NCBI RefSeq assembly: GCF_009498455.1
Contig: NZ_CP045644.1
Location: 2,483,001 to 2,547,000 of the forward strand
Length of the DNA stretch: 64,000 nt
Reading direction: 5' to 3'
Source: Variovorax paradoxus
GTDB taxonomy: Bacteria; Pseudomonadota; Gammaproteobacteria; Burkholderiales; Burkholderiaceae_C
The notes beneath the pieces were generated by a model. It saw nothing but the letters and a program-made list of their open reading frames with translations, was not told where the DNA came from and did not search any database. Both the position numbers and the translations under genes were made by a program. Below are positions 45,376 to 54,147 of this stretch, in pieces. Numbering within the stretch: position 1 is the first letter of the stretch; each line of letters begins with the position of its first letter.

Positions 45376-47310
45376 TCAGAAGGTGAAGCCGAGACGGAAG
45401 TGCAGGCGGAATTTCTTCGAGTCGACGCCGTAGGCCAGGTCGGCCTGCACGGGGCCGACGGGGCTGCGCCAGCGTGCACCGACGCCCACGCCGACCTTGG
45501 GCTTGAGCTCGCCGGGCTTGTCGGCCACGGCGCCGGCATCGACGAACACCACGCTCTCCCATTCGGTGAGCTTGTCCTTGTAGACGAAGGGGCGCTGCCA
45601 TTCGAGGCTGGCCACGCCGAGGTAGCGGCCCGCCACGGTCTGGCCGTCGGCGCGCACGGTGCCGATCTGCTTGTAGCTGTAGCCGCGCACGGTGGTGTCG
45701 CCGCCGGTCAGGAACATCAGCGTGGACGGGATCTGCGCGATGTCCTTGGCGGCGACGGCGCCGGCCTCCAGGCGCATCTGCAGCCGGCTACGGCGCGCGC
45801 GGGCGTTCTTGTCGTCGGCCGCGCCCAGCGGCAGCACGCCGAGAAAGCGCGCGTAGGTGCGGGTGAAGGGCAGCTGTTGGCCCGTGAGCGTGTAGCCCGC
45901 GGCCATTTCGAGCGCCAGGCCGTAGCCGCGCGAGGGCGCCGCGTTGTCGTCGAAGTAGCGACCGGTCCAGCCCCAGTTGGCGGTGACGGCCGAGGCCGAG
46001 GGCGGCGCGTCGATGCCGCGGTTGTGCGCGTAGTCGTACTGCAGGAAGTAGCTGCGGTCGATGTGGTCGCTCGACTTGTTGCGCCCGCCGCGCAGCCGGC
46101 CGCTGTCGACCACGTAGCTGCCCGACTGCTCGCTCTTGAGTTCGCCGCCGGCAAACCAGCGCCAGCCGCGGTCGTTGGGCACGGCGTTCCACTCGGTGCC
46201 CAGCGACTGGATGTCGTTGTCGAGCGAGAGCCGCGACACCGCGCGCCAGCCGAGCAGCGGCATGCGGTTGTGGGTGTGGTCGATCGACAGGCGCGGGCCG
46301 TTGTCGGTGGTGAAGCCGACGCCCATCACCACCTTCTGCAGCGGCGCCTCGCGCAGCTGGGCGATCACGGGCGCGGCCAGCGGCGTGTTGTTGTCGGTGT
46401 CGAGCGTGAGGAACACCGAGTCGTAGTAGCCGCTGCTGGCCAGGCGCTGCTGCGCGTCGAGCAGCTTCTGCTGGTCGTAGTCGGTGCCGGTGGGCAGGCG
46501 CGCGATGCGGCGCGCGGCGTCGGCGTCGTAGCGCTCCACGCCGCGCAGCACGAGCGGGCCGAACTTGTAGGCCGGGCCCGACTGGTAGGTCACGCCGAGC
46601 CGGGCCTCGTGGCGATCGGCGTCGATCTCGGCGCGGCTGACTTCCACGCTGCCGGTGGGAAAGCGCCTGGCCGTGAGGCTGCGCAGCGCGGTGGTCTTGG
46701 CGTCGTCCCACGCGCCCTGGGTGAAGGGCTCGCCGGCGCGCAGCGCCCAGCCGGTGCGGATGGCGTCGCGCTGCGCTTCGGCGGTGGGGTCGTCGGCGAT
46801 CTGGCCGGCGTAGCGGATCTGCACGGTCGACACCTTGGTGCGCTCGCCGGGCGCGACGGTGATGACGACCTCGCGCGGGGCCTCGGTGCCGTCGGGCGTT
46901 TCCTTGAGCTCGAGCGTGAGCGTGGGCGTGAAGTAGCCCAGCGTGCCCAGCAGCTCGCGTGCATTGGCCTCGGCCGCGACCATGAGGCGCGAGACCTCGG
47001 TCACGCCCAGGTCGTCGAGCTCGCGGTAGCGCTGGATTTCGAGGTGGCGCGTGAGGTAGTCGCGCTCGGTCTCCGGGCCGCGCACATCGACGGTGAAGGC
47101 GCGACGCCGGCCGTCGGCCTTGGCCTTGCCGTCGTCGTCCTTGGCGGTGTCGCCTTTGCTGTCGCCACTGCGCACCACGCCGACCGTGGACGCGCCCGTG
47201 TCCGCCGCCTCTTTTTTAGGCAGCAGGCTGCAGCCTTGCAAGAGCAGGACGCCGGAAAAAAGCAAAGCCGGCCACAACGCCGGCGAAAGAACGAATGCCA
47301 CCCTGACCAT
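45376..47310 (-). CDS. tamA: TamA, outer-membrane Omp85-family assembly protein
   Basis: 644 residues from the ATG at 47310 (an upstream GTG at 47331 would add seven). N-terminal signal VRVAFVLSPALWPALLFSGV leads to LLLQGCSLLP, which may be a lipobox although Gln before Gly-Cys is atypical. POTRA domains occupy about 70-300. The C-terminal barrel holds the Omp85 signatures FLTGGDTTVRGYSYKQIG and VVFVDAGAVAD and ends in LHFRLGFTF with a terminal Phe. Partner of TamB. Confidence 0.93.
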   Translation of the reverse strand: MVRVAFVLSPALWPALLFSGVLLLQGCSLLPKKEAADTGASTVGVVRSGDSKGDTAKDDDGKAKADGRRRAFTVDVRGPETERDYLTRHLEIQRYRELDDLGVTEVSRLMVAAEANARELLGTLGYFTPTLTLELKETPDGTEAPREVVITVAPGERTKVSTVQIRYAGQIADDPTAEAQRDAIRTGWALRAGEPFTQGAWDDAKTTALRSLTARRFPTGSVEVSRAEIDADRHEARLGVTYQSGPAYKFGPLVLRGVERYDADAARRIARLPTGTDYDQQKLLDAQQRLASSGYYDSVFLTLDTDNNTPLAAPVIAQLREAPLQKVVMGVGFTTDNGPRLSIDHTHNRMPLLGWRAVSRLSLDNDIQSLGTEWNAVPNDRGWRWFAGGELKSEQSGSYVVDSGRLRGGRNKSSDHIDRSYFLQYDYAHNRGIDAPPSASAVTANWGWTGRYFDDNAAPSRGYGLALEMAAGYTLTGQQLPFTRTYARFLGVLPLGAADDKNARARRSRLQMRLEAGAVAAKDIAQIPSTLMFLTGGDTTVRGYSYKQIGTVRADGQTVAGRYLGVASLEWQRPFVYKDKLTEWESVVFVDAGAVADKPGELKPKVGVGVGARWRSPVGPVQADLAYGVDSKKFRLHFRLGFTF

Positions 47311-47367
47311 GGAGGCATTCTGACAGCACACGTGTGACGCGTGCCCCCGCCTGTGCGGGGCCGCGGG

Positions 47368-48555
47368 TTACTTGGACAGCATGCGCATCGCCTCTTCGAG
47401 GCCGCGCAGCGTGAGCGGATACATGCGGTTGGACATCAGTTGCTGCATCACCGCGATGCTCTGGCGGTACTGCCACACGCCCTGGGGCTCGGGGTTGATC
47501 CAGGCGAACTTGGGGAAGGTGTGCGTGAGGCGCTGGATCCATTCGGCGCCGGCCTCTTCGTTGTTGTATTCGACGCTGCCGCCAGGTTGCAAAATTTCGT
47601 AAGGACTCATCGTGGCGTCGCCCACGAAGATCAATTTGTAGTCTTTGTTGTACTTGCGCAGGATGTCCCAGGTCGCGAACTTCTCGGAGAAGCGGCGCTT
47701 GTTGTTCTTCCACATGAAGTCGTAGACGCAGTTGTGGAAGTAATAGAACTCCAGGTGCTTGAACTCGGTCTTCACGGCCGAGAACAGCTCTTCGACGCGC
47801 TGGATGTGCTCGTCCATCGTGCCGCCCACGTCCATCAGCAGCAGCACCTTGACGTTGTTGTGGCGCTCGGGCCGCATCTTGATGTCGAGGTAGCCGGCGT
47901 TGGCCGCGGTCGAGTGGATGGTGTTGTCCAGGTCCAGCTCTTCCACGTTGCCTTCGCGCGCGAACTTGCGCAGCCGGCGCAGCGCGACCTTGATGTTGCG
48001 CGTGCCCAGTTCCTGCGTGTCGTCGTAGTCCTTGTAGGCGCGCTGGTCCCACACCTTCACGGCGCTCTTGTTCTTGCCCGCGCCGCCGATGCGGATGCCC
48101 TGTGGGTTGTAGCCGCCGTTGCCGAAGGGCGAGGTGCCGCCGGTGCCGATCCACTTGCTGCCGCCTTCGTGGCGCTCTTTCTGCTCTTCGAAGCGCTTCT
48201 TGAGCGTTTCCATGAGCTCGTCCCAGCCCATCTTCTCGATCTTGGCTTTCTCTTCGGCCGTGAACTCGCGTTCGAGCGTCTTCTTGAGCCAGTCGAGCGG
48301 CACTTCCTTGGTGAAGTCGGTGAGCATCTCGACGCCCTTGAAGTAGGCGGCGAAGGCGCGGTCGAACTTGTCGTAGTGCTTCTCGTCCTTCACGAGCGCG
48401 GTGCGCGAGAGGTAGTAGAAGTCGTCGATGCCGTAGGCGCCGTCGGAGTTCGGGCCCACCACGTCGGCCTTGAGCGCCTCGAGCAGCGTGAGGTATTCCT
48501 TGACCGACACCGGCAGCTTGGCCGAACGCAGCGTGTAGAAGAAGTCGATGAGCAT
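47368..48555 (-). CDS. VWA-domain protein of the CoxE family
   Basis: 395 residues. The N-terminus LIDFFYTLRSAKLPVSVKEY is typical of CoxE-like proteins. The VWA domain near residue 235 has VLLLMDVGGTMDEHI, with DVGGT in place of the usual DxSxS of a MIDAS site, as often in this family. It is encoded with a MoxR ATPase (49483-50337). MoxR-VWA pairs act as chaperones that insert metal cofactors or mature complexes. Client unknown. AAGGAG lies upstream of the ATG. Confidence 0.88.
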   Translation of the reverse strand: MLIDFFYTLRSAKLPVSVKEYLTLLEALKADVVGPNSDGAYGIDDFYYLSRTALVKDEKHYDKFDRAFAAYFKGVEMLTDFTKEVPLDWLKKTLEREFTAEEKAKIEKMGWDELMETLKKRFEEQKERHEGGSKWIGTGGTSPFGNGGYNPQGIRIGGAGKNKSAVKVWDQRAYKDYDDTQELGTRNIKVALRRLRKFAREGNVEELDLDNTIHSTAANAGYLDIKMRPERHNNVKVLLLMDVGGTMDEHIQRVEELFSAVKTEFKHLEFYYFHNCVYDFMWKNNKRRFSEKFATWDILRKYNKDYKLIFVGDATMSPYEILQPGGSVEYNNEEAGAEWIQRLTHTFPKFAWINPEPQGVWQYRQSIAVMQQLMSNRMYPLTLRGLEEAMRMLSK

Positions 48556-48586
48556 GGGGTGCGCTCCTTGTGTGTCGTCGCCGGCG

Positions 48587-49174
48587 TCAGTCGCGCGGCC
48601 GGTCGAGCAGGTACTGCAGCTGGGCCTTCACCTCGGGCCATTCGCCCGCGCGCAGGCTGTACATGACGGTGTCGCGGATGGTGCCGTCGCGGCGCATCAC
48701 GTGGCCGCGGATCACGCCGTCTTTCTTCGCGCCCAGGCGCTCGATGGCGCGCTGCGAGGCGAAGTTGAAGTTGTCGGTGCGCCAGCCCACCACGTGGCAG
48801 CCGAGCGTGTCGAATGCGTGCGTGAGCATCAGCAGCTTGCAGGTGGTGTTGACGTGGGTGCGGTGGCAGCGCGCGGCGTACCAGGTGTAGCCAATTTCGA
48901 CGCGCTTCACGCCCGGCAGGATGTCGTGAAAGCTCGTGCTGCCGAGCACCGTGCCGGTGGCCTCGTCGGTCACGGCGAAGGCGAAGCGGTCGGCCGTTTT
49001 GAGGGCGGTCTCGATGTAGGCGCGCGTGTCCTGCGGCTCGGGCACGGAGGTGACGCGCAGCTTCCACAGCTCGCCGTCGGCGGCCGCGGCGCGCAGGCCG
49101 TCTTCGTGGGGGAGTGCGAGCGGCACCAGCGCGATGCCGCGGGCCTTCAGGGTGACAGGTTCGACGAACGCCAT
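48587..49174 (-). CDS. GNAT-family N-acetyltransferase (RimJ/RimL-like)
   Basis: 195 residues of the acetyl-CoA-dependent GNAT fold. Features seen: VLGSTSFHDILPGVKRVEIG leading into YTWYAARCHRTHVNTTCKLL, where the acetyl-CoA loop would normally read RGTGVN, and NFASQRAIERLGAKKDGVIR. The last is typical of RimJ/RimL-type enzymes acetylating protein N-termini or small amines. The start MAFVEPVTLKARG was chosen by family length. It lies between the VWA gene and the small membrane protein gene. Confidence 0.85.
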   Translation of the reverse strand: MAFVEPVTLKARGIALVPLALPHEDGLRAAAADGELWKLRVTSVPEPQDTRAYIETALKTADRFAFAVTDEATGTVLGSTSFHDILPGVKRVEIGYTWYAARCHRTHVNTTCKLLMLTHAFDTLGCHVVGWRTDNFNFASQRAIERLGAKKDGVIRGHVMRRDGTIRDTVMYSLRAGEWPEVKAQLQYLLDRPRD

Positions 49175-49223
49175 ATCAAAGACTCTCTCGTGAGCTGGGG
49201 CTCGGCTTGCGGCTTGTTTGTGC

Positions 49224-49478
49224 TCAGCCGCGCGGGTTGCCGTACTTGCGTGTGTACCAGGCACGCGCCAGTTGCACGCCGGCACCGCCGCCCAGGCCGA
49301 TCAGCAGGATGCCGAAGATTTCCTTGTTGCCGTAGCCGCCGGCGCCGAAGGCGTCGAGGCCCAGCAGCAGGCCGATGCCGCGGCCGAGCAGGGCGCCCGC
49401 CACGAACAGCACCGCCTGGGCAATGCCCAGCTTCATCAACTGGCCGGTGGAATGCGGCGGTGGCTGTTGCTGGCTCAT
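49224..49478 (-). CDS. Small membrane protein of unknown function
   Basis: 84 residues with two hydrophobic helices: LGIAQAVLFVAGALLGRGIG (about 17-40) and EIFGILLIGLGGGAGVQLAR (about 52-72). The basic end YTRKYGNPRG should lie in the cytoplasm. It starts four bases after the moxR stop, so it is probably co-expressed. No family recognised. Confidence 0.7.
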   Translation of the reverse strand: MSQQQPPPHSTGQLMKLGIAQAVLFVAGALLGRGIGLLLGLDAFGAGGYGNKEIFGILLIGLGGGAGVQLARAWYTRKYGNPRG

Positions 49479-49482
49479 GGGC

Positions 49483-50337
49483 TCAGCGGTTGTTGCGTTG
49501 CATGAAGACGAGCTTCTCGAACAGCGTCACGTCTTGCTCGTTCTTGAGCAGCGCGCCCACCAGCGGCGGCACGGCGACCTTGTCGTCCTTGCTTTGCAGG
49601 GCTTCGAGCGGAATGTCTTCGGCCACGAGCAGCTTGAGCCAGTCGAGCAACTCGGAGGTCGAGGGCTTCTTCTTCAGGCCGGGCAGGTTGCGCACGTCGT
49701 AGAAGGTTTTCATTGCCGACGTGAGCAGCTCCTGCTTCAGGTTCGGGAAGTGCACGGCGACGATGTGCTTCATCGTCTCGGCATCGGGGAACTTGATGTA
49801 GTGGAAGAAGCAGCGGCGCAGGAACGCGTCGGGCAGTTCCTTCTCGTTGTTCGAGGTGATGAACACCAGCGGACGGTGCTTGGCACGAATGAGTTCGCGC
49901 GTCTCGTAGCAGTAGAACTCCATGCGGTCGATTTCGCGCAGCAGGTCGTTCGGGAATTCGATGTCGGCCTTGTCGATCTCGTCGATCAGCAGCGCGACCG
50001 GCTGGTCGGCCGTGAAGGCCTGCCAGAGCACGCCCTTGATGATGTAGTTCTGGATGTCCTTCACGCGCTGGCCGCCGTCCACGTCGGCGAGCTGCGAGTC
50101 GCGCAGGCGGCTCACGGCGTCGTATTCATACAGGCCCTGTTGCGCCTTGGTGGTCGACTTGATGTGCCACTGCAGCAGCGGCATGTCGAGCGCTTGCGCC
50201 ACTTCCTCGGCCAGCATGGTCTTGCCGGTGCCGGGCTCGCCCTTGACGAGCAGCGGGCGCTGGAGTGTGATGGCCGCGTTGACCGCCAGCATCAGGTCCT
50301 GAGTGGCGACGTAGTTGTCTGAGCCCTTGAATTTCAT
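49483..50337 (-). CDS. MoxR-family AAA+ ATPase
   Basis: 284 residues. Walker A is VKGEPGTGKTMLAEEVAQAL and Walker B is VALLIDEIDKADIEFPNDLL. Sensor 1 is VFITSNNEKELPDAFLRRCF, which also contains the arginine-finger region. MoxR proteins work with VWA partners, here the CoxE-like protein two genes downstream, in maturing metalloenzymes or complexes. The ATG (MKFKGSDNYVATQ) has no clear ribosome site. It is divergent from cytochrome c4. Confidence 0.92.
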   Translation of the reverse strand: MKFKGSDNYVATQDLMLAVNAAITLQRPLLVKGEPGTGKTMLAEEVAQALDMPLLQWHIKSTTKAQQGLYEYDAVSRLRDSQLADVDGGQRVKDIQNYIIKGVLWQAFTADQPVALLIDEIDKADIEFPNDLLREIDRMEFYCYETRELIRAKHRPLVFITSNNEKELPDAFLRRCFFHYIKFPDAETMKHIVAVHFPNLKQELLTSAMKTFYDVRNLPGLKKKPSTSELLDWLKLLVAEDIPLEALQSKDDKVAVPPLVGALLKNEQDVTLFEKLVFMQRNNR

Positions 50338-50433
50338 GAGTGGAGCGGAGGCAGGGTGGAGAAAAGAACACACTCGAACTGCATTGCGCAGCCTCTTGTG
50401 CAGCTCGCGCGAGGTTCCCGTGGGACCCTTGCA

Positions 50434-50439
50434 TATAAT
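50434..50439 (+). promoter_or_regulatory. -10 element of the cytochrome c promoter
   Basis: Perfect TATAAT in the 150 bp gap between the divergent moxR and cytochrome c genes, 48 bases before the cytochrome ATG. No good -35 hexamer lies 16-18 bp upstream (GAGGTT at 17 bp), so an activator may be involved. Confidence 0.5.
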
Positions 50440-50487
50440 CGAATGTTGATTCGAAAAACTGTATCTCCACGAGATTGTGCGCGCAAA

Positions 50488-51180
50488 ATGAACAAGTTGT
50501 TGACCACGATGTTTGCCCTTGCTGTCGCTTGCGTGACGCTCTCGGCACAAGCCCAGCAAGTCACTGGCAAGCCCCAGGACGGCGCCAAGAAGGTCCAGAT
50601 GTGCGTGGGTTGCCACGGCATCATCGGCTACCAGGCGAGCTTCCCCGAGATCCACAAGGTCCCGATGATTGCGGGCCAGAGCGCCACCTACATCTCGGCC
50701 GCGCTCACCGCGTACAAGGGTGGTGACCGCAAGCACCCGACGATGCGCGCCATCGCCGACAGCCTCACCGAACAAGACATCGCCGACCTCTCGGCCTACT
50801 ACAGCCAGCTCGGCGTGAAGGAAGGCGATGCACCGCCGGCTGCACCGGCCAAGGCCGCATCCGAGAACGTCCAGGCGCTCATCGCGCGCGACAAGGACAA
50901 CAGCTGCACCAAGTGCCACGGCGCCAACTTCAACACGCCGAACGACGGCACCGTGCCCAAGCTGGCCGGCCAGCACGCCGACTACCTGTTCGTCGCGCTC
51001 AAGTCGTACCGCGTGAAGAACAACCCGCACCTCGGCCGTTCGAACGCCGTGATGGCCGCGCAGGTCGAGCCCAAGAAGTTCACCAACGCCGAACTGAAGA
51101 CCCTGGCCACCTACATCAGCTCGCTGCCTGGCGAACTGAAGATCGTGCCGGAGTCGCGCCTGCATCACGCGCCTCAGTAA
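50488..51180 (+). CDS. Diheme cytochrome c (c4 type)
   Basis: 230 residues. Signal peptide LLTTMFALAVACVTLSAQAQ. Two class I heme domains with CVGCH (about residue 43) and CTKCH (about residue 144). Axial Met candidates lie in KVPMIAGQ and in SNAVMAAQVE. A Pro/Ala linker (APPAAPAKAASE) joins the domains. Periplasmic electron carrier to terminal oxidases or a donor to other periplasmic enzymes. A terminator follows. Confidence 0.93.
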   Translation: MNKLLTTMFALAVACVTLSAQAQQVTGKPQDGAKKVQMCVGCHGIIGYQASFPEIHKVPMIAGQSATYISAALTAYKGGDRKHPTMRAIADSLTEQDIADLSAYYSQLGVKEGDAPPAAPAKAASENVQALIARDKDNSCTKCHGANFNTPNDGTVPKLAGQHADYLFVALKSYRVKNNPHLGRSNAVMAAQVEPKKFTNAELKTLATYISSLPGELKIVPESRLHHAPQ

Positions 51181-51217
51181 GCAAGACGGGCACTGAGGCC
51201 CGCTGCGCCCAAGAGAA

Positions 51218-51240
51218 AGCCCGCAGATGCGGGCTTTTTT
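51218..51240 (+). terminator. Rho-independent terminator of the cytochrome c gene
   Basis: Perfect stem AGCCCGC-AGAT-GCGGGCT followed by TTTTT, 38 bases after the cytochrome stop. An A-run on the left side means it may also stop the convergent pcaHG transcript. Confidence 0.9.
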
Positions 51241-51261
51241 GCGTCCGGATTTTCCCGGAGG

Positions 51262-51873
51262 TCAGACGTCGAAGAAGGCCGTCTCGTCCGCGCCCTGCAT
51301 GCGGATGTCGAAGCGGTACGTCACCGCGCCGCCTTGTTCGATGCGCTCGGCGATCAGCGTGTGGCGGCGATCGGCCGGCACGCTCTGCAGCACCGCGTCC
51401 TTCGCGTTGGCTTCGGCCTCGTCGCTGAAGTACACGCGCGTGAACGCATGCAGCAGCAGGCCGCGCATCAGCACGATCACGTTGATGTGCGGCGCTTCGC
51501 CGGGCGCTTGTGCGCCGGGCTTGACGGTGTGGAACACGAAGCGGTGCTGCGCGTCGGTGCCCGTGCCGACGCGGCCGAAGGCGCGAAAGCCCAGGGCGCG
51601 GGCCTCGTCGGGCGTCTGCGGGTAGCGGCCTTCGCCGTCGGGCTGGCTGATCTCGATCAGTGCGTCATGGATCGTGTTGCCGTCGCCGTCGATCACGCGG
51701 CCTTCGAGGCGGATGCGCTGGCCGCTGGCGGTGTCCAGCGCCAGCACGGCGTCGAAGGGTTGGTTGAAGTTGTAGCCGTACTGCGTGGCGGTGAGACCGT
51801 ACGCAAAGTAGGGGCCCACGGTCTGGGACGGGGTCTGGCCGAAGTCGGCTGCCTGGGCGGTCATCAATGGCAT
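51262..51873 (-). CDS. pcaG: Protocatechuate 3,4-dioxygenase alpha subunit
   Basis: 203-residue intradiol dioxygenase subunit that, with PcaH, cleaves protocatechuate to 3-carboxy-cis,cis-muconate in the beta-ketoadipate pathway. The N-terminal TPSQTVGPYFAYGLT, central VIDGDGNTIHDALIEISQPD and APHINVIVLMRGLL are typical. The alpha chain lacks the iron ligands. AAAGGA lies before the ATG, 11 bp after pcaH. Confidence 0.93.
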   Translation of the reverse strand: MPLMTAQAADFGQTPSQTVGPYFAYGLTATQYGYNFNQPFDAVLALDTASGQRIRLEGRVIDGDGNTIHDALIEISQPDGEGRYPQTPDEARALGFRAFGRVGTGTDAQHRFVFHTVKPGAQAPGEAPHINVIVLMRGLLLHAFTRVYFSDEAEANAKDAVLQSVPADRRHTLIAERIEQGGAVTYRFDIRMQGADETAFFDV

Positions 51874-51884
51874 GGGGAATCCTT

Positions 51885-52607
51885 TCAGCGGTTCTCGAAC
51901 GGCGTTTCATCGGCGCCGCGCAGCACCATGTCGAACTGGTAGCCCAGGGCATAGCCTTCCTCGGTGATGTCGAGGCTGAAGTCGGCAATCAGGCGGTTGC
52001 GGTAGCGCTCGGGCGTGCCGGTGACCATCGGGTCGTACTGCAGCAGCGGGTCGCCGGGGAAGTACATCTGCGTCACGAGGCGGCTCGCGAAGCTCTGGCC
52101 GAACAGCGACAGGTGGATGTGCTGCGGACGCCAGGCGTTCGGGTGGTTGCCCCAGGGGTAGGCGCCGGGCTTGATGGTGAGGAAGCGGTAGCGGCCTTCG
52201 CTGTCGGTCAGGCAGCGGCCCGCGCCCAGAAAGTTGGGGTCGAGCGGGGCGTCGTGCTGGTCGACCTTGTGCACGTAGCGGCCCGAGGCATTGGCCTGCC
52301 ACAGCTCGACCAGCGTGTTGGCGACCGGGCGGCGGCGCTCGTCGAGCACCTGGCCCGTGAGGATCATGCGTTCGCCCAGCGGCTCGCCGTTGACGCGCGC
52401 GTTGCGCGTGAGGTCGTGGTCGAACGCGCCGATGCTGTCGTGGCCGTACACGGGCTGCTGCAGTTCGCCGAGCGAGGCCTTCAGCGGAATGAGCGGCTTC
52501 TGCGGGCCGCGCTTGCCGGTCGACTTGTAGCCGGGGTAGATGTAGCTGGGGTGGGCTTCCCAGTCGCGCGGGGTGAGGACGGGCTGGGCGCCGGGGGTCT
52601 TGGTCAT
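51885..52607 (-). CDS. pcaH: Protocatechuate 3,4-dioxygenase beta subunit
   Basis: 240-residue iron-binding subunit. Iron ligands: Tyr in ANASGRYVHK and in TIKPGAYPWGN, and the two His in RPQHIHLSLFG. The N-terminal HPSYIYPGYKSTGKRGPQKP is characteristic. AGGAGACA precedes the ATG. It is the first gene of pcaHG, transcribed away from the LysR regulator. Confidence 0.95.
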   Translation of the reverse strand: MTKTPGAQPVLTPRDWEAHPSYIYPGYKSTGKRGPQKPLIPLKASLGELQQPVYGHDSIGAFDHDLTRNARVNGEPLGERMILTGQVLDERRRPVANTLVELWQANASGRYVHKVDQHDAPLDPNFLGAGRCLTDSEGRYRFLTIKPGAYPWGNHPNAWRPQHIHLSLFGQSFASRLVTQMYFPGDPLLQYDPMVTGTPERYRNRLIADFSLDITEEGYALGYQFDMVLRGADETPFENR

Positions 52608-52646
52608 GTACGTTGTCTCCTGTCGTGGGACGAATCCGGAGCCCGC

Positions 52647-52675
52647 ACTGTAGAAGTCGCAATCAATGATGTAAA
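52647..52675 (-). promoter_or_regulatory. pcaHG promoter
   Basis: On the minus strand: -35 TTTACA (52675-52670), 17 bp spacer and -10 TACAGT (52652-52647). The -10 ends 39 bases before the pcaH ATG. The imperfect -35 and the adjoining operator fit activation by a LysR protein. Confidence 0.55.
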
Positions 52676-52698
52676 TTGAAGATTTTTCCAGTTTCAAT
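52675..52698. promoter_or_regulatory. Candidate LysR operator of the pca locus
   Basis: Inverted repeat ATTGAA-N12-TTCAAT in the 103 bp gap between pcaH and the divergent regulator. It abuts the pcaH -35 hexamer, the classical position for a LysR-type activator site. It differs from the ATAACC-N4-GGTTAA box known for rhizobial PcaQ, though ATAACC occurs once immediately to the right (52697-52702). Confidence 0.5.
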
Positions 52699-52710
52699 AA
52701 CCAGAAGGCA

Positions 52711-53706
52711 TTGAAAAAGTCTCCCGCCGAGCTTCGCCAGGATTTCGTGCGCAACGTGCAGCTGCGGCACCTGCGCGCCTTTGTCGCGGTCGCGCAGGAG
52801 CGCCACCTGGCGCGCGCGGCCGAGCGGCTGGCACTGAGCCAGCCGGCGGTGTCGAAGACGCTGTCGGAACTCGAGGCCGTGGTCGGCACCCGGCTGGTGG
52901 AGCGCAGCCAGGCCGGACGCCGCGGTGTGCAGGGCCTCACGCCGGCCGGCGAACAGCTGCTGGCCCACGCTCTGCGCGTGCTCGAAGCGATGGACGCCAG
53001 CGCGCAGGCCGTGGCGCCGGCGGCGGGCGGGCGCATCGAGCGCCTGCGCATCGGCGCCTTGCCGAGCGTGGCGCCCGCGCTGCTGCCGGTGGCGCTGGCG
53101 CGGCTGCGCGAGGGCTGGCCGGCGGTGCAGATCCTGGTGAAGAGCGCGGCCAACGCCGTGCTGCTCGACGAGCTGCGCGCCGGCGAGCTTGATCTGGTGG
53201 TCGGCCGCATGAGCGATCCGCGCCTCATGGGCGGCCTGAGCTTCGAGCTGCTGCACACCGAGCCGCTGGTGTTCGCCGTGCGCGCCGGCCATCCGCTTGC
53301 ACTCAAGCCGGCGCCGGTGCAGGCGGTGCTCGACTATCCGCTGGTCGTGTACGGCGAGGGCACGGCGCCGCGCCACAACACCGAGAGCTTCCTGTCGGCG
53401 CGCGGCCTGGCGCTGCCGCCCAATGCCTTGCAGACGCTCGACGTGGCGGTGGCGCGTGCGCTGGTGGCGGTGTCGGATGCGGTGTGGATCACGCCGCTGG
53501 GTGCCGCGCGCAGCGAACTGGCCGACGGCCGCCTGGTGCGCCTGCCGATCGACACCACCGGCACCGAGGAGCCCGTCGGCCTGTTGCAGCGCAGCGAGGC
53601 CGAGCCGTCGCCGTTGCGCGCCGCGATGGCGGGGCTGCTGCGCGAGGCGGCGAAGGCGCAGGGCGCGTTGCCGTCGCGAAAAGGAACGCCGCGCGTTTCC
53701 GGCTGA
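52711..53706 (+). CDS. pcaQ: LysR-family regulator of protocatechuate genes (PcaQ-like)
   Basis: 331 residues. N-terminal helix-turn-helix (LRHLRAFVAVAQERHLARAA, LALSQPAVSKTLSELEAVVG) and a type 2 periplasmic-binding effector domain (RIGALPSVAPALLPVALARL, DLVVGRMSDP). Divergent position from pcaHG supports a role as its activator with a beta-ketoadipate-type inducer. The TTG at 52711 has AGAAGG very close by. A GTG at 52747 with AGGA upstream is an alternative start. Confidence 0.85.
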   Translation: MKKSPAELRQDFVRNVQLRHLRAFVAVAQERHLARAAERLALSQPAVSKTLSELEAVVGTRLVERSQAGRRGVQGLTPAGEQLLAHALRVLEAMDASAQAVAPAAGGRIERLRIGALPSVAPALLPVALARLREGWPAVQILVKSAANAVLLDELRAGELDLVVGRMSDPRLMGGLSFELLHTEPLVFAVRAGHPLALKPAPVQAVLDYPLVVYGEGTAPRHNTESFLSARGLALPPNALQTLDVAVARALVAVSDAVWITPLGAARSELADGRLVRLPIDTTGTEEPVGLLQRSEAEPSPLRAAMAGLLREAAKAQGALPSRKGTPRVSG

Positions 53707-53712
53707 GCCGGG

Positions 53713-54147
53713 TCAGTCCTTCGTGGCGCGGCGCTGCACGCAGGCCACGTAGCCATCGCCATCCGGCGGACGCCCCGCGCGCTGGCTCTCCCACATCATC
53801 TGACCCAGGCAATCCATCGCCTCGTGATGCGCGTGCAATAGCGAGCCGCGGCGCGCGGCCAGCAGCTCGACGGCCTGGCGGATGCCGCGCGGCTGGTCGA
53901 TGGAGCACTGCTCGCTGATCGACAGGTGCATCGACAAGTGAAGGAACGGGTTCTCGCGGCCGTTCGATCCGTCATAGACCCGCGCCACCGCTGCGTCGGC
54001 GTCGATCAGGTCCTCGTGGTACTCGGGGTGCTCGTCGATCCAGCCGGCCGCGATGCTTTCCAGCGGCTCCATCGGCAGGCCCTGCCGGTGCTTGGCGTAC
54101 ACGTCGCAGAAGAAGCGGCGCACGTCTTCCTGGGAGGGATTGAACAT
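53713..54147 (-). CDS. DUF1841 family protein
   Basis: 144-residue protein matching the DUF1841 family as I recall it, with the N-terminus MFNPSQEDVRRFFCDVYAKH and WIDEHPEYHEDL. His-rich core HLSMHLSISEQCSIDQP and LLHAHHEAMDCLGQMMWESQ suggests a metal site, but no activity is established. The ATG is preceded on its own strand by a pyrimidine-rich tract with no Shine-Dalgarno. Convergent with the LysR gene. Confidence 0.85.
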   Translation of the reverse strand: MFNPSQEDVRRFFCDVYAKHRQGLPMEPLESIAAGWIDEHPEYHEDLIDADAAVARVYDGSNGRENPFLHLSMHLSISEQCSIDQPRGIRQAVELLAARRGSLLHAHHEAMDCLGQMMWESQRAGRPPDGDGYVACVQRRATKD

